The notes: generated by a model from the letters alone, not told the origin. A DNA stretch of 64,000 bases from Furcasterigmium furcatum (GCA_001599815.1 BCIA01000002.1:3073626-3137625), one strand, 5' to 3'; shown: positions 34,466 to 47,348, counted from the stretch's first letter. Translations and numbers: made by a program.

Positions 34466-36093
34466 ACGCACGGCCATGATGACTTCATGGAAAAGCCCCT
34501 CGACATGTACCAGATGATTACCACACTTTTTCGGCTGAACGAGCGGGAACGGATTGGCTTGGGCGGACTTTGGCTTTGGAGTTGCATGGACCTTTTTGTG
34601 ACACGCATGGGGATTCATTTCCGAGCAGGGCCCGAAGGCCCCGCGTGACGCTTGTACGGCCTCGTGGCATGGGAGAAGAGGGCGCGCGCGCAGTCGATAG
34701 ACGCGATGTGTGGGATCTTTCGTGGCATATATATTCTTTTCTATCCCCTCCCCCCTCACGAGTTGCCTCACGGGAGGGAGGGTTGGTTTGTCCCTGTGAC
34801 CTTTTGGGGAAGTGTATAAACTGGACGTGAGGGGTGTTACATGCCACAAGGGTAGGAATGGAAAACAGGTATCGGATGAGAGTAGGCGGCAGTGAGATGA
34901 TGAAAGCTTCGGAGGACGGAAAAGGGCAAGGAAAACGAGAGTGGCAAGATTAGCGAGAGGGTCCTCTGTGAGGCGTCCCGAGCAAGCGAGCGAGCGAGCT
35001 TGCGTCAACCGTAAGCTCCCGATGGTGTGTTCTAGCAGAGTTCATGACACCTCTTCTCAAGAGATAAATTCTAGCGTTTCCCCTCACTTCCCCATCATGC
35101 TGCGCTTTTCACAGAGACTAAGGTCAGCAGTGCAGCAAGGGTCCAGGCTGTGTCTGGTGCGATACGCCGATGAAGACGTCACCGGAAGCGCATGAACAAA
35201 CATCACATATCACAGACGGGAACACGGCATGTTCGTCCAAAAATTGTATCTGCCCTGCGCTACACTTCCTCAGAGCGGTTCCAAGGCCCATATCAGTCCG
35301 CAGTCCAGCCTTGCCTCGCCAGGCGTTATGGTACAACCAACCCAGACTCGTCCGCAGCGTGAGTACCCTCAAGCCGAAGCGAGAGCTCTCGCGCGAGGAC
35401 AGCCGGAGAGGGCGGTTCCATTGCCGAAGTACTGGGTTTGTCCGTCCAGCCGCGAGGCCAGCCAGGCAACCCCTCCTTCCCGCCCAGACAAGGACTTCAG
35501 TCGTCCTGCGCAACCCTCCAAAAAGTACCGTCGTTCTGGAGCCTCAATGGCTCGAAATTGAAGCGGGCGAGCTTCAAGACGGCCCGTGTGTGCATTCGCA
35601 GATCTCCTGTCTGTCTGCCCTGGAGACCTCTCTCCTCCACCATTCGGGGGCAACTCGGCATTCTTCTTTCTTTGTGCCTCTCGCTCGCTCCCTGGTCTCA
35701 TTTGTTCCGCGTCCTCGCGAAACCTGCCGTTCTTGGCGGCCCAGAAAAAAACAAAGAGCAGATGTAAGCCCTCTTTCGTCCTCAAACTCCGGACGACTCT
35801 CGGCCCACAATGAAGGGGGGGAATCAATGTATCGATGGGGGGCGCCGCGCGCTGTGAGACGCGGCGAAAAGAGAAAAACCGCAGGCCCACGTGGGGGGAA
35901 AAAACCGGAGGAAAAACGACATCCGTCGCATCGCTGTGCTTCTGTTGCGCGATGCAGAGAGGAAAAACCGAAGGAAAGAGCCGCAGACGTTCGTCGTAAA
36001 ATTATACTGTAACAGTGATGGCGACGTGGTGTTAATCTTCCCTTCCAAGCGGGAAACGTCGAACATCAGGGAGGGGTGTGGTTTGTGGTGTGC
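34466..36093. other. Convergent intergenic region, jsn1 / rco1
   Basis: 1.6 kb between convergent genes. It should hold both 3' UTRs. A 280-codon open frame at 35170-36012 (plus) is very basic and Ser-rich with no motif and I do not call it a gene. Small GAGC repeats occur near 34985. Confidence 0.45.
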
Positions 36094-39000
36094 TTAGTCG
36101 AGGTCCATGGCGCTGTCGTTTGCGGGGGAGGACTTCTCGATGATGCCGTTGACGCTCTCAATGGTGTCAAGAGCGATCGTGGCGGGGGTGGGAAGATCGG
36201 CCTCGACAGACTCACTCTTGGCCTGGGTGGATTCATCGATGCCGTCATACGGAGGGGGAGATGTGGCGTCGTTGGGTGTGTGCATACGAGCAGGCTGAGC
36301 AGTGGCAGTCTCGACAGCAGGCTCGTTGCCAGAGCCGAGAATACTCTTGATGTGTCCGCTCATGGCCTCCATCTGAGCAAGCATAGCACGGAGGCTCAGC
36401 TTGTCATCAGTCTGGAGGTTGCCAGCGACGATGTTGGCGGCGTTGCCGCGGGCCAGCAGAGTGAGGAAAGAGTCGTCTGCGTTGGTCTGCAAATGGGGTC
36501 AGTATGGAAATCCGTGTGAGAAGCACAATACCTACGATGAGAGCCTCAGTTAGCTGGTCCAGGCCGCTGGCCGTTGGCTGTGCCAAGCTGGCGAGATTCA
36601 GGGCAGCCTGAGTCTCCATGACGGAGCGCTTCGGTGCTTGCTGCACATTCTGGACAACGGCAATCTGCTCGGAGGTGTGGGAAGAGACGGGCCGGGAAAT
36701 ATAACCAGCTCCCTCCTTGCGCAGCCTGAAGCACGGTTAGCCATCATCAGCAAATCCAGGGTGACTTGGAGAGAGCACTCACTGGGCGATAAAGTCAAGC
36801 TTGATACCCGAAGCAGGCAGTCTGTAGACACGGCCGAAAGAGCGCACATCGTTCCAGCCGCTCTCATCCTCCGGCTCATCGTAGACCTCGATGACGCCGT
36901 TGTTCCTCGTGCCACGACTGAAGTCAGGAATGATGGCAGGGGCATTCTTGATCTTTCGGAACTTGTGAGCCGGCGCAAGGGATTCGGGAAGCTGGCGGAG
37001 GAGATCATCCGCATGAGCAGGGCAGACCCAGGTCCTCAGGACAGGAGGAATGGCCAGGGGAGGATCAAGGCAGTCCAGGTGCCAGTGCAGGCCGCAAACG
37101 CTGCAGGGAATGATTGCGCGATTATCCTCGGAGGGATGCTGGCAATTGTGGCACAGGACAGCTGCGCCCTCAGCGTCGGTAATCTTGAAGAAGTCCGGGG
37201 CTTCATCGTATCCCTTCTTCCTGTGAGGGGTGTCAGCAGTCTGATGGCAGAGCGAGAGGGAGTGGTGCAGTGCTTACTTCTGCGGCTTGGGGGCCGACAC
37301 GTTGACCTCCTCGTAATCACCCTCAGCGCCCGGCTTGACGCCCTCGAAGAACGTCTGGGTGGAATGGGGGAGTTTGAAGGACTGGTTGTTGACCCTGTCG
37401 AGCTGGGTCAAGATACGACCGAAACCACCCCGTGGGCCGACGGGCTTCGGGGGGTTCCTGTTGCTGGTGCAGACATTACAGTACCACTCGTCAGGGAGCT
37501 CGCCGCTCATGCCGAGATCGACGCAGTCGAAGTGGAAAGATCGTGGGCAGGTCTCGCAGCAGACGAGGTCCCCGACGCCTCCGCAAGCCGAGCAATACTC
37601 GTCATTATCGTCCTGGGCACATTCGAATTAGCATGCATCCCTGTATGCAGGACCAGACCGACGGCGTGGTCTGGTCTGGGTGGGCGGCCGGGATGCGATG
37701 GGATGTGACGGGGGAGAGGCCGGCGCACGCGCGCGCAGGCTAAGAGGTGGCAGGGGGGAAAAGTGGGAGATTGACATGGCCGGTAATGATGAAAAACTTG
37801 TGCGTGTCAGGATTTGGGGGGAGGGAGGCTTGGCCCAGCCCAGGGGAGGCCCATGCCCATCCGCCGCCCATCCATCCGACTCAGCGCAGGCTTGACTCGC
37901 CGTGTTTTTTTCATCTCGAGGAGAATGAACCGAATCACAAGTCCCCCGTGAGACGTGATGAAGATAGAAAAATAAGACTCACAGTTCCGTTGGGGACGCC
38001 GTTGGACGCAGACGGATGACCCTCGCCACTGGGACGTGGAAGCCCGGCAGCGGTACCGCCCTTCTTCTTGACCGGTCTGATAAGATGAGAGTTAGCGCGG
38101 GTGCTCAGAATGATACTCCGACCAAGTCCGATCATGAAATGACGCCCATGGTGATGAATCGGGGATGCAAGGGACGCATGTGCGACAGGCGTTGGAGACG
38201 GCCACGGGGCAGCTCATCCCGCGTCACGCTCATGGGGTCACGCGTTCCCAAAAGGCCGCAATCTGGTCTGGCGATGGGGGGGGGAACAACTTACGATGAC
38301 TTGACGCGAAGGCCCGTCGTCCGCTGCTTCTTCGCGGCGGGCATGAGGTTGGGGGTCGCTGCCCGTGAGTTGGTGACGGATGCCGCATCACCTGGGGCCG
38401 ATGAGGATGCTGTCGGTGAGACGGCGCTGTCGACCTCGTCGAAGTTTCGCTTGATGGACCTGGTAACCCTCGTGCTGTTGGGCGCGACGGCGACGCCGAC
38501 GTTGGAATTGCGCGTCTTTCGCGTCTTGGCCGCCGCGGAGGGAGTCTCGATCTCCAGCTGCTCCCAGCCCTCGTTGAGCGGCGGGACGGGCGCGGACCCG
38601 CGCACCGAACTGTCAACGCGAGGTGTCTTAGACCTAGTGAGAGCTCGAGCCTCACGTCTTCTAGTCAGGATGTTCTCGTGCTCATCGACGGCGGCGGCGG
38701 GCGTCGCAGATGCGGGCGGGGATGGCTTGTTGTTGTGGCTGTTGCCGGCGGCCTTCGCGTTGCTGTTCTTGCCCTTGCTGAGGTTGGGGAACATAGGCGA
38801 CGAGACGCGGCCGGGCATGGTGGTGGTGTAGTTGGTTGTTGTGTCTCCGGCAAGAGTGGGTGCCGAGGGAGATGTGGGCTGAGACGTGTCAGCGGCTTGG
38901 TGCGCCGCGGCGACTGCGGCCCTGCTGCGCCGGATTGGCCGCAGGTCGTTGGGTGGCATTTCGTCGGTCCCCGGGGGACCACCACCAGCGGCATCCAACC

Positions 39001-40495
39001 GGGCATCGCGCTTTGCCACGGGCGTGGGAGAAGGAAGCGAGGGCGAATTTTCGAGCTCCGAAAGCGCGGACGAGTCGCTGGAAGCAGAGCCGCGTCTGCC
39101 GCGTCTGCGCGAGGGCGTCGAGGGACTGCCGTCTCCCGCAGTCGCATCCATGGCAGCGGCGTGGTGGCGAGACTTGCGCGAGCGGTGGTGGTGCTTTCGC
39201 TTCGACGGGGTCTCTTCGGGCTCGGGCTGCTTAAGTTCAGGTTCCTGCGATTCTTGCTCGGCCCGCTGGAATTCGGGCTGCTTCAACTCGGGCTGCTGCT
39301 TGAAGTCAGGCTGCCTAAATGCAGGCTGCTGGAACACGGGCTGCGTCAACGCCGCCGGCTGCTGGGCCTCGGGCTCGAGCGACTTCTCTCCGGGCTCTCC
39401 GGTGGGAGACTGGAGCGCTGCGAGGTCGAGGGTGATGTACCGCCTGTAGGGCGCGTGCTTTGCTTTGTGAGGGGTGAAGCGGGAGTTGGTGGTGGGAGGC
39501 ACGAAATAGTAGCAGGCCTGGTTTCCCTTCTTTCCCTCCCGCTTTTTGGCCTGCACCAGCCGAGAAAATTCCTTCAGGCCCTCGGCGTCTGCCGTCTGGT
39601 CGAAGATGGACTCGAGGAGCAGAAGGAAGCTGGGGTCAGACGACTTTTCGTCGTAAAGCGTCCGCAGCGCCCAGGCTGTAGGGTAGCGGTAGTGGCGGAT
39701 GGCCTCGTCCACGGCTGCCTCGACGACCTGGTCGATGGTTGGCTTATCCGGGGCGGCCAGATGATCTGCGGGAGGCTGCACGTCTGTGCCGGACATGAAA
39801 GAGGCAGGCGCGGGAGTTGAGCCCTCACTCATGTTGTGGGAGCCTGACGCGCGCCGGCTGGTGGACGTTCGGGGCAGGCTGCGCCGGGGCAAGGGAGTGC
39901 GCGATGACGGGCCCGCGGAACTCCTGGGGGCGTACTCATCATCATCCGAGCCCCGACCTCCTGGGAGCGATCGCCTTGCGGGCCTCTCGGCGGCGGCAGC
40001 CGGCGGGAGCGGAGCTGCAGTGGGCGGCGACGAGGGCATAGGCTCGTCGGCCACGGGTGCATCCTTCGCAGCCTGCTTCTGCACCACTTGCTCGCTCCCC
40101 TTCTTCGCCTCCTCTCGGCTCTCGCTCTCCTTCTGGCGCGCAACAACAGGCGTCACCGGCAATGTTGGCGTGGGTGGCGCGGGCGAAGACGACGCGGGGC
40201 GCGTGCTCTGCCTCAGAATGATTTTCCGCACCGGATGGTGGCCCCCTTCCTGTGCCTTCCTCTTCTGAATCGTGGCCTTGGGCAGCTCCCCTAGCGGCGC
40301 CATCCCTTCAACGACGCCGTACCGCACCAGGCCATGATCCTCGAAGCTCGGCCTGTGCTGCACGGTCGGCTCCAGCCACTTGTCGAGAAAAGTTTTCGTG
40401 CCCTCGTTCGCCGAGTTCTTGGACGGCTCGAGCGGGCCGTTGGACATGCGGTGCGGGCTCGAAAAGCGCGACCGTGTCGACCTTGTGCTCGCCAT
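36094..40495 (-). CDS. rco1: Rpd3S histone deacetylase complex subunit Rco1 (two PHD fingers)
   Basis: Exons 40495-38295, 38076-37983, 37612-37278, 37220-36783, 36725-36536 and 36486-36094 encode 1216 residues. Introns are 218, 370, 57, 57 and 49 nt, all GT-AG with matching phase. The ATG at 40495 (MASTRSTRSRFSS) is chosen; upstream in-frame sequence lacks ATG. The N-terminal ~760 residues are low in complexity, with a short QP-x-F repeat at about 380-427. PHD finger 1 lies at about 772-814 (CSACGGVGDLVCCETC, FHFDCVD, EWYCNVC). PHD finger 2 lies at about 900-949 (CHNCQHPSEDNR, CSVCGLHWHLDCL, TWVCPAH). The spacing of two PHDs around a conserved linker is characteristic of Rco1 and fission-yeast Cph1. 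Family knowledge: Rco1 with Eaf3 directs Rpd3S to H3K36-methylated gene bodies, where deacetylation suppresses cryptic transcription. Confidence 0.88.
39218..39350 (-). repeat. Coding minisatellite in rco1 (QP-x-F/L type)
   Basis: GGCTGC recurs roughly every 15-18 nt on the plus strand, which on the coding strand gives units such as QPVFQ, QPAFR, QPDFK and QPELK. Copies are diverged but stay in frame, adding a flexible Gln/Pro stretch to the disordered N-terminal half of Rco1. Confidence 0.75.
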
Positions 40496-42840
40496 CTTTC
40501 CCGTCCGACTTTTGTCCTTTCCGTCCGACTTGCCGATTCTTCTGCTGCTTCCTGCGCTGCCGTTTCCTTCCGTCTCGTCTCTCTTGTCGCGTGGTCGCGC
40601 TGGTGGCTCTCGATAGGGTCGCCCCCCCTGGACGGGGACCTCGAAGGGCAAATGACAAACACCCTTCAAGGGGTAACGGGAGAAACGAAAAAGGAGAACC
40701 TACGCGTCTCGTCAGTCAGCTGCTCTCTTCATGTAAGGATGCGAGGGTACTTTACCTCTCTCTCGAGTACGGGGTCGAGGTCGAGGGAGGTTGCTGTCGC
40801 GTCGTGCCCTCGGAATGGACGCGAGATTGTTGGAGGGTCGAGGAGGAAAAGGGAGTGTGGATGGGGAAGATCTCGAGGAAGGTAAAGCACTGACGCTTTT
40901 TTGGATCCAGGTTGCTTTGGGGGGAAAGCTTCCCTGCTCCGGCCACTAAGGAGCCTGAAGGGTGTGGCTCATGGGGGTTCCGGGCCCGCGGCTTAGTCGG
41001 CGACACGCTTATTCCGCGCTCGAGACAAGGTTCCTACCGGGCTGTAAGTACGGCCCAGTGGTACCTGCCTCCCTGCGGGGGGCCCGCTGGGGCGTCGTGC
41101 TGGGCGGGCTGCTTGGGCGTGCTCGGGGTCTGCTGACTGTTGCCAAACTTCGACGCCAGTCCGCTGGGAGCGGATCCGGGCAGGCGGCGAAAAAGGGGGA
41201 GGCCCTTTCCTGTTACGCCTCAGAGAGCTCGGCGATGATAGCACGGGGCAAGAGGCTCGCGGGTGCCTGCTTGTGATGGACACGAACGCGCGGGGGCATG
41301 GAGAGTCACGGCATCACAAGGTTTTCGACAGGGCGAGGCGTGGAGTTTCCTTTCTTCAGGGGCGGGAGCAGGCGGTGGTGGTGAATGCCCTGCCCGCCCC
41401 CTATTCCACTCGGGCACCTATGCTGTGTTCCCCCTGAATCATGCCGTTCACAAGGACAGCATAGCGAATGCATGCTCGGGGGTGGGCAACAACAAAGTCA
41501 CCGTCTTAGACTCTGATTTTGTCGAAAGTCACTCATCCGATCTTATGAAGGCCTCATGGGGAGAAAGGTTGCGACGGGCTCGATGAGAGTGTGCGGGTGT
41601 CGCCCGAGGAATTGGGGGCATCGTAAGTGCCCCTTTTCTCTCTCCAAGGGGATGGATGCACCACCCACCGGAGATCGTCACCATTTCCGCAGTCGCCCTT
41701 TTCATCAGGAGTCGTGGCATTCCATCCATAGTACGGGAAGGAGCCGTGGATCATCCATCGCCATTCAGGGGCCACCACGTCGAGAGAGCGAGGCAGCAGG
41801 GCGAGTGAAGGAGGGAGGTCTGGTCTGGCCTGCACTGGGCGGGAAAAGAAAGGCAGCCAACAAGCCAGAAGTGCCACGGAGGAAGGGGGCACAAATCCCT
41901 CGGACAAGGCATCCCATCCCATCCCATCCCATCCTACTTATCCCAAGAGGTGCCTTCCCTTCATCGTCCAGTGAAAGCCCGAGGGGAGGGAAATCTTCCC
42001 GTGTCAGGAATCGCCCACGCACTTTTCCTTCATGTCGTCCGCGACATCCGGGCGCGTTCTCGGTTGTCGCCCCACGCTCTATCTCCGCGGTAGATACGAG
42101 TACAGAATAAAGGAATGAATACCATGCTGGCTCGAGTGGGCTGCTCGAGACAGTTGATACAGGGTCCTCGGACATGCGTATTTGGTTGCCCTTTTTGTGC
42201 TGGCTTGGTCGGTGTTCCTCTTCTCTTTGTCATGTTACGACGCGACAAAAGGGGGCCGCACATCCGCCCCATCCCGACTGTGGCATTTCCCAGCCACCTG
42301 ATTCTTCAGAAACCCACCACCTCTTCATCAACCCGCCTCGACATGAGCTTTGATCCACCATCAGATGACCCAAAAGACGGATTCATGTCATGATGACCAC
42401 GACATACACTCACTTCTCACGATAGAACAATATTGCCGCTCAGACTGCTTGTGCACGGGTTCAGGGGGGTAGGGCCAGGGGCCCGTCCTGACCAACCGGT
42501 AGCTTTCATTTTCCTCCGGCTTTGTTGGGCTGCAAACAGGCCGCCGAGGGGCGACCACGCCGACTAGCTACCAAAACCCAGATACTAGGCTGCATCACCC
42601 TCGTAGTGTTGCACGCATGCGTCGGGCCAAAAAGTCGGCGGTCACAGCCATCGCAGGCCCAGACATGCCTCATGGCCCATCCCCTTTCTGCCCCTGAGCT
42701 CCTCTCACGCTGCAGCCTCTGCGCCCTCACCTACCCCTGGTAGCAATACAAGGGACAGCATCCAAGCGGATGCATCAGTCAGTAGCCACAACTCGGTCTC
42801 CTCCAGCCAGCCCTACCTCACAAATGCATCATCCACACGC
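40496..42840. other. Intergenic region between rco1 and the EBP1-like gene
   Basis: 2.3 kb without a supportable gene. The part next to 40496 is the rco1 leader and promoter; the part next to 42840 is 3' flank of the EBP1-like gene. It includes an ATCCC tandem repeat at 41911-41934. Confidence 0.45.
41911..41934. repeat. ATCCC microsatellite
   Basis: About five tandem ATCCC units in non-coding DNA between rco1 and the EBP1-like gene. No associated feature is seen. Confidence 0.85.
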
Positions 42841-44301
42841 TTACTCGTCGTCGCTGTCATCAGAATCCTCCTCGGCAGCCTTCTTAGTGGCCTTCTTCTT
42901 CTTCTTCTTGTTCTTGCTCTTGCCGGTGTTCCTGGACAGGGGCTGCTCCAGGATCTTGAGGACCTCCTCGTCCTCGATCTTCTTGTCAGACTTGTACTTG
43001 CTCACGTCCAGGGCAGGGGCGGCGCCGAGCTTGGTGATGCCGTTCTTGGTGATGGCAATGGTGGTCAGCAGCCTGGCGACGGGCGAGTTGTCCTTGTCGC
43101 CGACGACCTCGTACTGGCGGAAGACGTTGCCGCGGACGCACTCGACGACGCCGGACTTGGCATCGCGCTCGTCCTCGAGCTGGCGCAAGCTGAAGGGGAA
43201 GGTGCCGAACTTCTTGACGACCTCGGAGAGGATCTTGCGCGAGCTGGGGCGCTTGAGGGCGTAGTTCTGGGTGGTGCGGCGGTGCAGGGTGGTCCTGTTG
43301 TCGAACTGCTTGACCTTGCCGGAGCCCAGGCTGACGCCGATCTCGACGCCCCAGACCTCGCCGAGCTCGGGGATGCCGTCGCCCTTGGAGCCCTCGGCGG
43401 GGGACAGGACGATCTTCTTGGTGCCCTCGATCTCGTTGCGGTCGAACAGCCACGAGGTGGTGCTCTCGACGAGGTTGCAGTCGTAGGCCTTGACGACCTT
43501 CTCCAGAAGGTTGGTGATCTTGGACTGGCTGGGGGCCTTGGTCGTGGCGGCCTTGGCCTTCTCCTCGTCGGTGCCGAGGGTACCGGGAGGCAGCATGAGG
43601 CGCAGGAGAAGCTCGTTGGCGTAGTAGTTTGCCAGGATCAGGTCAGCCTCGCGGCCGGTGACCTCTCCACCCTTGCCCTCCTCGGTGGCCAGGATGGTGT
43701 CGCAGACGATGGAACCGAAGCCATCGATCTGAGCGCCGAGCTGGATCTTGATGGGCTCATTGGCCTTGATCTCGGCGACGGCCTCGGCCTCGTCGGTCTT
43801 GAGGGGAGTGTAAGGGGTGACGTAGGCAGAGGGGGAGACGGTGGTGGGGTGCGCGAAGCCTGAGACGGGCATGGGTCAGCATCCATATCCATATTGACGG
43901 TGGCGTGGCAGCGACACGTACCCTTGGTGACCTTCTTGCCGCGGTACACCTTGGCCAGCTCCTCCTCGATCAGCTCATCGCCCTTCTCGCAGATGTCCAC
44001 GATCTTGGCACCGGGGACGCAGAGCTTCGACACCTCAGCAAGCACCTTCTCAGAGATCTGAGCGGCGGTCTTGTACTTGGTGAGGGTGTCGGGGTTGTTG
44101 AGGGTGTAATCTAGGAATCACATCAGCACGGTGCTCGAGTCCATCATCTCCTGCAGCTCGGGAGGCCAGATATTGGTCTCGCCCGCCCGTTTGGTGGTGG
44201 TGGTGTTATGGCAACAAACGGATGGCGGGGTAACAAAGTGGGATGAGTGACGCAGGAGAGTCCACCGGGGGGCACTGACCGACGGCCTTCTCGTCCGACA
44301 T
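42841..44301 (-). CDS. EBP1/PA2G4-type protein (inactive methionine-aminopeptidase fold)
   Basis: Exons 44301-44280 (22 nt), 44110-43922 and 43859-42841 encode 409 residues, close to human PA2G4 (394). Introns are 169 nt (GTCAGT...TAG) and 62 nt (GTACGT...CAG, GCTGACC branch site). Joined, the start reads MSDEKAV-DYTLNNPDTLTKYKTAAQI, then VLAEVSKLCVPGAKIVDICEKGDELI, a strong match to the family. The middle has the pita-bread M24 fold (KIQLGAQIDGFGSIVCDT and GVEIGVSLGSGKVKQ) where active aminopeptidases carry metal ligands; the family lacks them. The C-terminus is Lys-rich then acidic (KNKKKKKKATKK, EEDSDDSDDE), suited to RNA binding. Family knowledge: it binds ribosomes near the tunnel exit and structured RNAs, and acts in ribosome production and growth; fission yeast Cdb4 was found as a curved-DNA binder. 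Confidence 0.88.
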
Positions 44302-45073
44302 GATGGCTGTATATACGGAATGAAAGGTACTATGTGTGGTTTTGCTGGAACTTCTCGACAAGCCGGGTCGAGAGTAAGTGTGGGATGCAGAAGGTCACAC
44401 GAGGTCGAAGGAACGGGGGAGTCCGAGCTGGGTCTACTCGGGAGGGGTGGTATTTTTGACTGAGCCTCGAGTTTTCGAGGCGGGGTGCGGAAGGAGGGGC
44501 TTCAGGCGAAAAGTGACCGCTGAATGATGTAGTCCTGCCCAGTATTCCACGCTAGAGGTACTTTGGGCAAGGGTCACTGCGCTAAGGCCAGCTCCCAACG
44601 CTGCTCCAGAAGGTCATTGCCGCGCTTGGCTCTGAGATCATGAGCTCAATTGGGCAATAAGACCCGATAAATGTATATATCCATGTAATATGCACCTAAC
44701 CCAATAGAACTATCTAACCGAGCCTTCCGCCTCCCTCCTATCCGAGGATGAACCGGCAGGATCGACTGGTCTATCAGATCAATGTACTCTTCTGCCGCAT
44801 TTGGTGGCGCTCCTTCTGCCAGGTACTTCGCCGCGTTAGGTCCCGTCACTCTGTCCAGAAACAGGAGCGACCGTCGAGCGCGAAGTGAGGCTTTCCAGAT
44901 TTCACGTTCTCGATACTCCTGTTCGACCCATCGCCCATCCACACAGACGCCCTCACAACACTCCCACCTCTCCGCGCGTCACCAATCCGAACCTCCATCG
45001 TTTTGCGACACGTGCCTCCGCTGCGGTTGTCGCTTTGCTGCGACGGCTCGGCGACACGAGCCTCCAATTCACA
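44302..45073. other. Shared divergent promoter of the EBP1-like gene and snf5
   Basis: About 0.77 kb between divergent ATGs. The frame upstream of the snf5 ATG is open from 44885 but contains no ATG in frame, so it is taken as leader. An AT-richer patch at 44640-44720 is the likely core region. Confidence 0.5.
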
Positions 45074-47348
45074 ATGGCCGCGCAACCATCGACGGCGACG
45101 CCGACATCCGCGACACCCCCCGTCGCCGCGTCGTCGGCCGATTCGAATGCCAACGGCGGTCAGGATGGCACTCCCGAGGCGGGAGCCAAGGGTTTGCCCG
45201 TCCGCGACAAGGAGTCGTTCAACAGACTGCTGGCCGAGCGATTCATCACACGCGACTTTGAGCACTATGCCGCCATCGACAACCAGAGACTGGTCAATGA
45301 ACAGCACATCGAGCGGACTCTGCATAAGATCGAAGAATACAACGTGATCCGGCAGAATCGGCACATGTTCCCCCCGCGCATGCTCTATGGCGAGGGCTAT
45401 CGCGGCTTCGGGAACAGCACCACCGAACCCGTGATCCGCGCGCCAAACCAGTTCCCTTCCCAGCTCGTCTACCCCTTTCAGAGACATCAGAGACAGAGCC
45501 GGAGACGCACGCCGCCCCTGACCTGGAAAAAGAAGGATCTGAAGAAGCAGGCCGACCAGCATGAGGAGCTCGTACCCGTCCGTATCGACGTCGACTACGA
45601 CAAGGTCAAGCTCCGCGACACATTTACCTGGAATCTACATGATCGCATCGTCGACCCCGAGCTCTTCACACAACAATTGCTCGAGGACCTGAACCTCGAC
45701 CAGGCATTCAACCCGCCGGTACATCGCATGGTCATCCAGCAGATGCACGACCAGCTGATCGACTTCTACCCCTTTGCTTTCTCCGAAGAAGATGCCCTCG
45801 ACCCCGAACTGCCCTACGCGGCATACAAAAACGATGAGATGAGGATACTTGTCAAGCTGAACATCACCATCGGCCAGCACACTTTGATCGACCAGTTTGA
45901 GTGGGAAATCAACAACCCCCTGAACTCGCCCGAGGAGTTCGCCTCCAGCATGGCCCGCGACCTGTCGCTGTCAGGCGAATTCACCACATCCATCGCCCAT
46001 TGCATTCGCGAGCAGTGCCAGCTGTTCACACGAAGCCTATATGGCGTCGGCCATCCGTTTGACGGCCGGCCCATCGAAGATCCGGACCTCATCGGGGCTT
46101 TCCTCCCATCCCCACTGCCGGCCGTCTTCCGGCCTCAGCAGCAGGCCAAGGAGTACGCGCCATACCTCTACGAGCTGACCGACGCAGACATAGAGAGGAA
46201 TGAGCTGGTCTTCTCAAGAGAGCAACGGCGACAGAAGCGTTCCATCAATCGTCGCGGTGGACCGCAGCTGCCCGACCTCAAAGAGCGCCAGCGCACCATT
46301 CGGACCCTCGTCATGTCCTCTGTCCTCCCCGGCGCCCCGACCGAGATGGAAGACACAACACTGTACAAGAGGGTGGCCGGTGCGCCGGGCCGCAGGAGGC
46401 CCGGTGCTCGCGACGGCGACGTCTCAGACTCGGACGAAAGCGACGATTCGGGTCCCGATTCGCCAGCCGTGTCGCAGCTCGGCGGTACCGCCAGGACTAG
46501 AGGCCTGCGCGGTGCTGCGACGGCCGCCCAGCACCGCATGGCGAATCTCGGTAGGTCCGAGACGCCCGAGGCGGCGGTCATCCACCATCACGAGACGCGC
46601 AGGAACGCGGGCCGGTTCGGCCGCGATCTCCGGGACGACACCGAGGAGCCGGCAACGATGATCATCACGCTCAAGGTGTCCAAGGAGAAGCTCCGGAGGT
46701 TATTGCAGAACCCGAGAGCCAGGATCACACCCAGCGGGTCCCAGACGCCGGGCACGCCAGCGCATACGCGGGCACCGAGCGCATCAGCTGGGCCCAGCTC
46801 GTCCATGCCGCCGCCGTCAACACCCTCGGCGGTCAACCAAGGCCTGCCAGCCCAGACGCAGACCCCGACGCCAGCCAGCAACGCGGCCGTGTTCGGCGGC
46901 ATCCCCGCGCCAGCCCCTACCGAGGGCCGACCACAACCGCCTGCTGTGAGTTGACCGTTGCACTTGATCCTTGAGGCCTCCTCGCTGACATGTATCTCAA
47001 CAGCCGCCCGCACCCGAGTGGGCGATCCAGAGTCTCCAGCAGCTCCAGGAGAGGTATCCGCACGACCAGTTCGACGCGACGATGCGATACTCGTGCGTCA
47101 ACCCCGAGACGAACGCGCTCATTCAGGTGGCGCCCGGCCAGGACACGCCGCCGGGCCACAAATGGATGTGGCTGCCGCGCATCAAGTGCCGCGATTGCCC
47201 GGGCAAGTCGTACACATTCGGACCGGAGACGAAGACGGTCAACTTTGAGAAGCACCTCGAGATCAAGATGCATCGGCGCGCAGTCAACACGCGCGTTGGG
47301 TTCGACACGAGGCCGAACGCCGGGGCACCGGAAGAGACGTCTTTTTAG
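45074..47348 (+). CDS. snf5: SWI/SNF chromatin-remodelling subunit Snf5
   Basis: Exons 45074-46945 and 47004-47348 encode 738 residues. The 58-nt intron is GTGAGT...CAG with GCTGAC. The N-terminal part has NRLLAERFITRDFEHYAAID and ARMLYGEGY-like PPRMLYGEGYRGFG. The SNF5/INI1 domain spans about residues 165-350 and holds two diverged repeats: LVPVRIDVDYDKVKLRDTF with TQQLLEDLNL, then RILVKLNITIGQHTLIDQFEW with FASSMARDLSL. Next come a conserved RREQ-type region (VFSREQRRQKRSINRRGG), a Pro/Thr-rich linker, and a C-terminal module on exon 2. That module reads APEWAIQSLQQLQERYP, then LPRIKCRDCPGKSYTFGP and NFEKHLEIKMHRR, with a Cys-x2-Cys and later His that could bind zinc. Family knowledge: a core subunit of nuclear SWI/SNF that contacts the nucleosome acidic patch. 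Confidence 0.93.

Noticed and set aside
35170..36012. 280-codon open frame on the plus strand
   Set aside because: Very basic, Ser-rich composition, no motif, lies in a convergent 3' region and overlaps many equally open frames; probably chance in GC-rich DNA.
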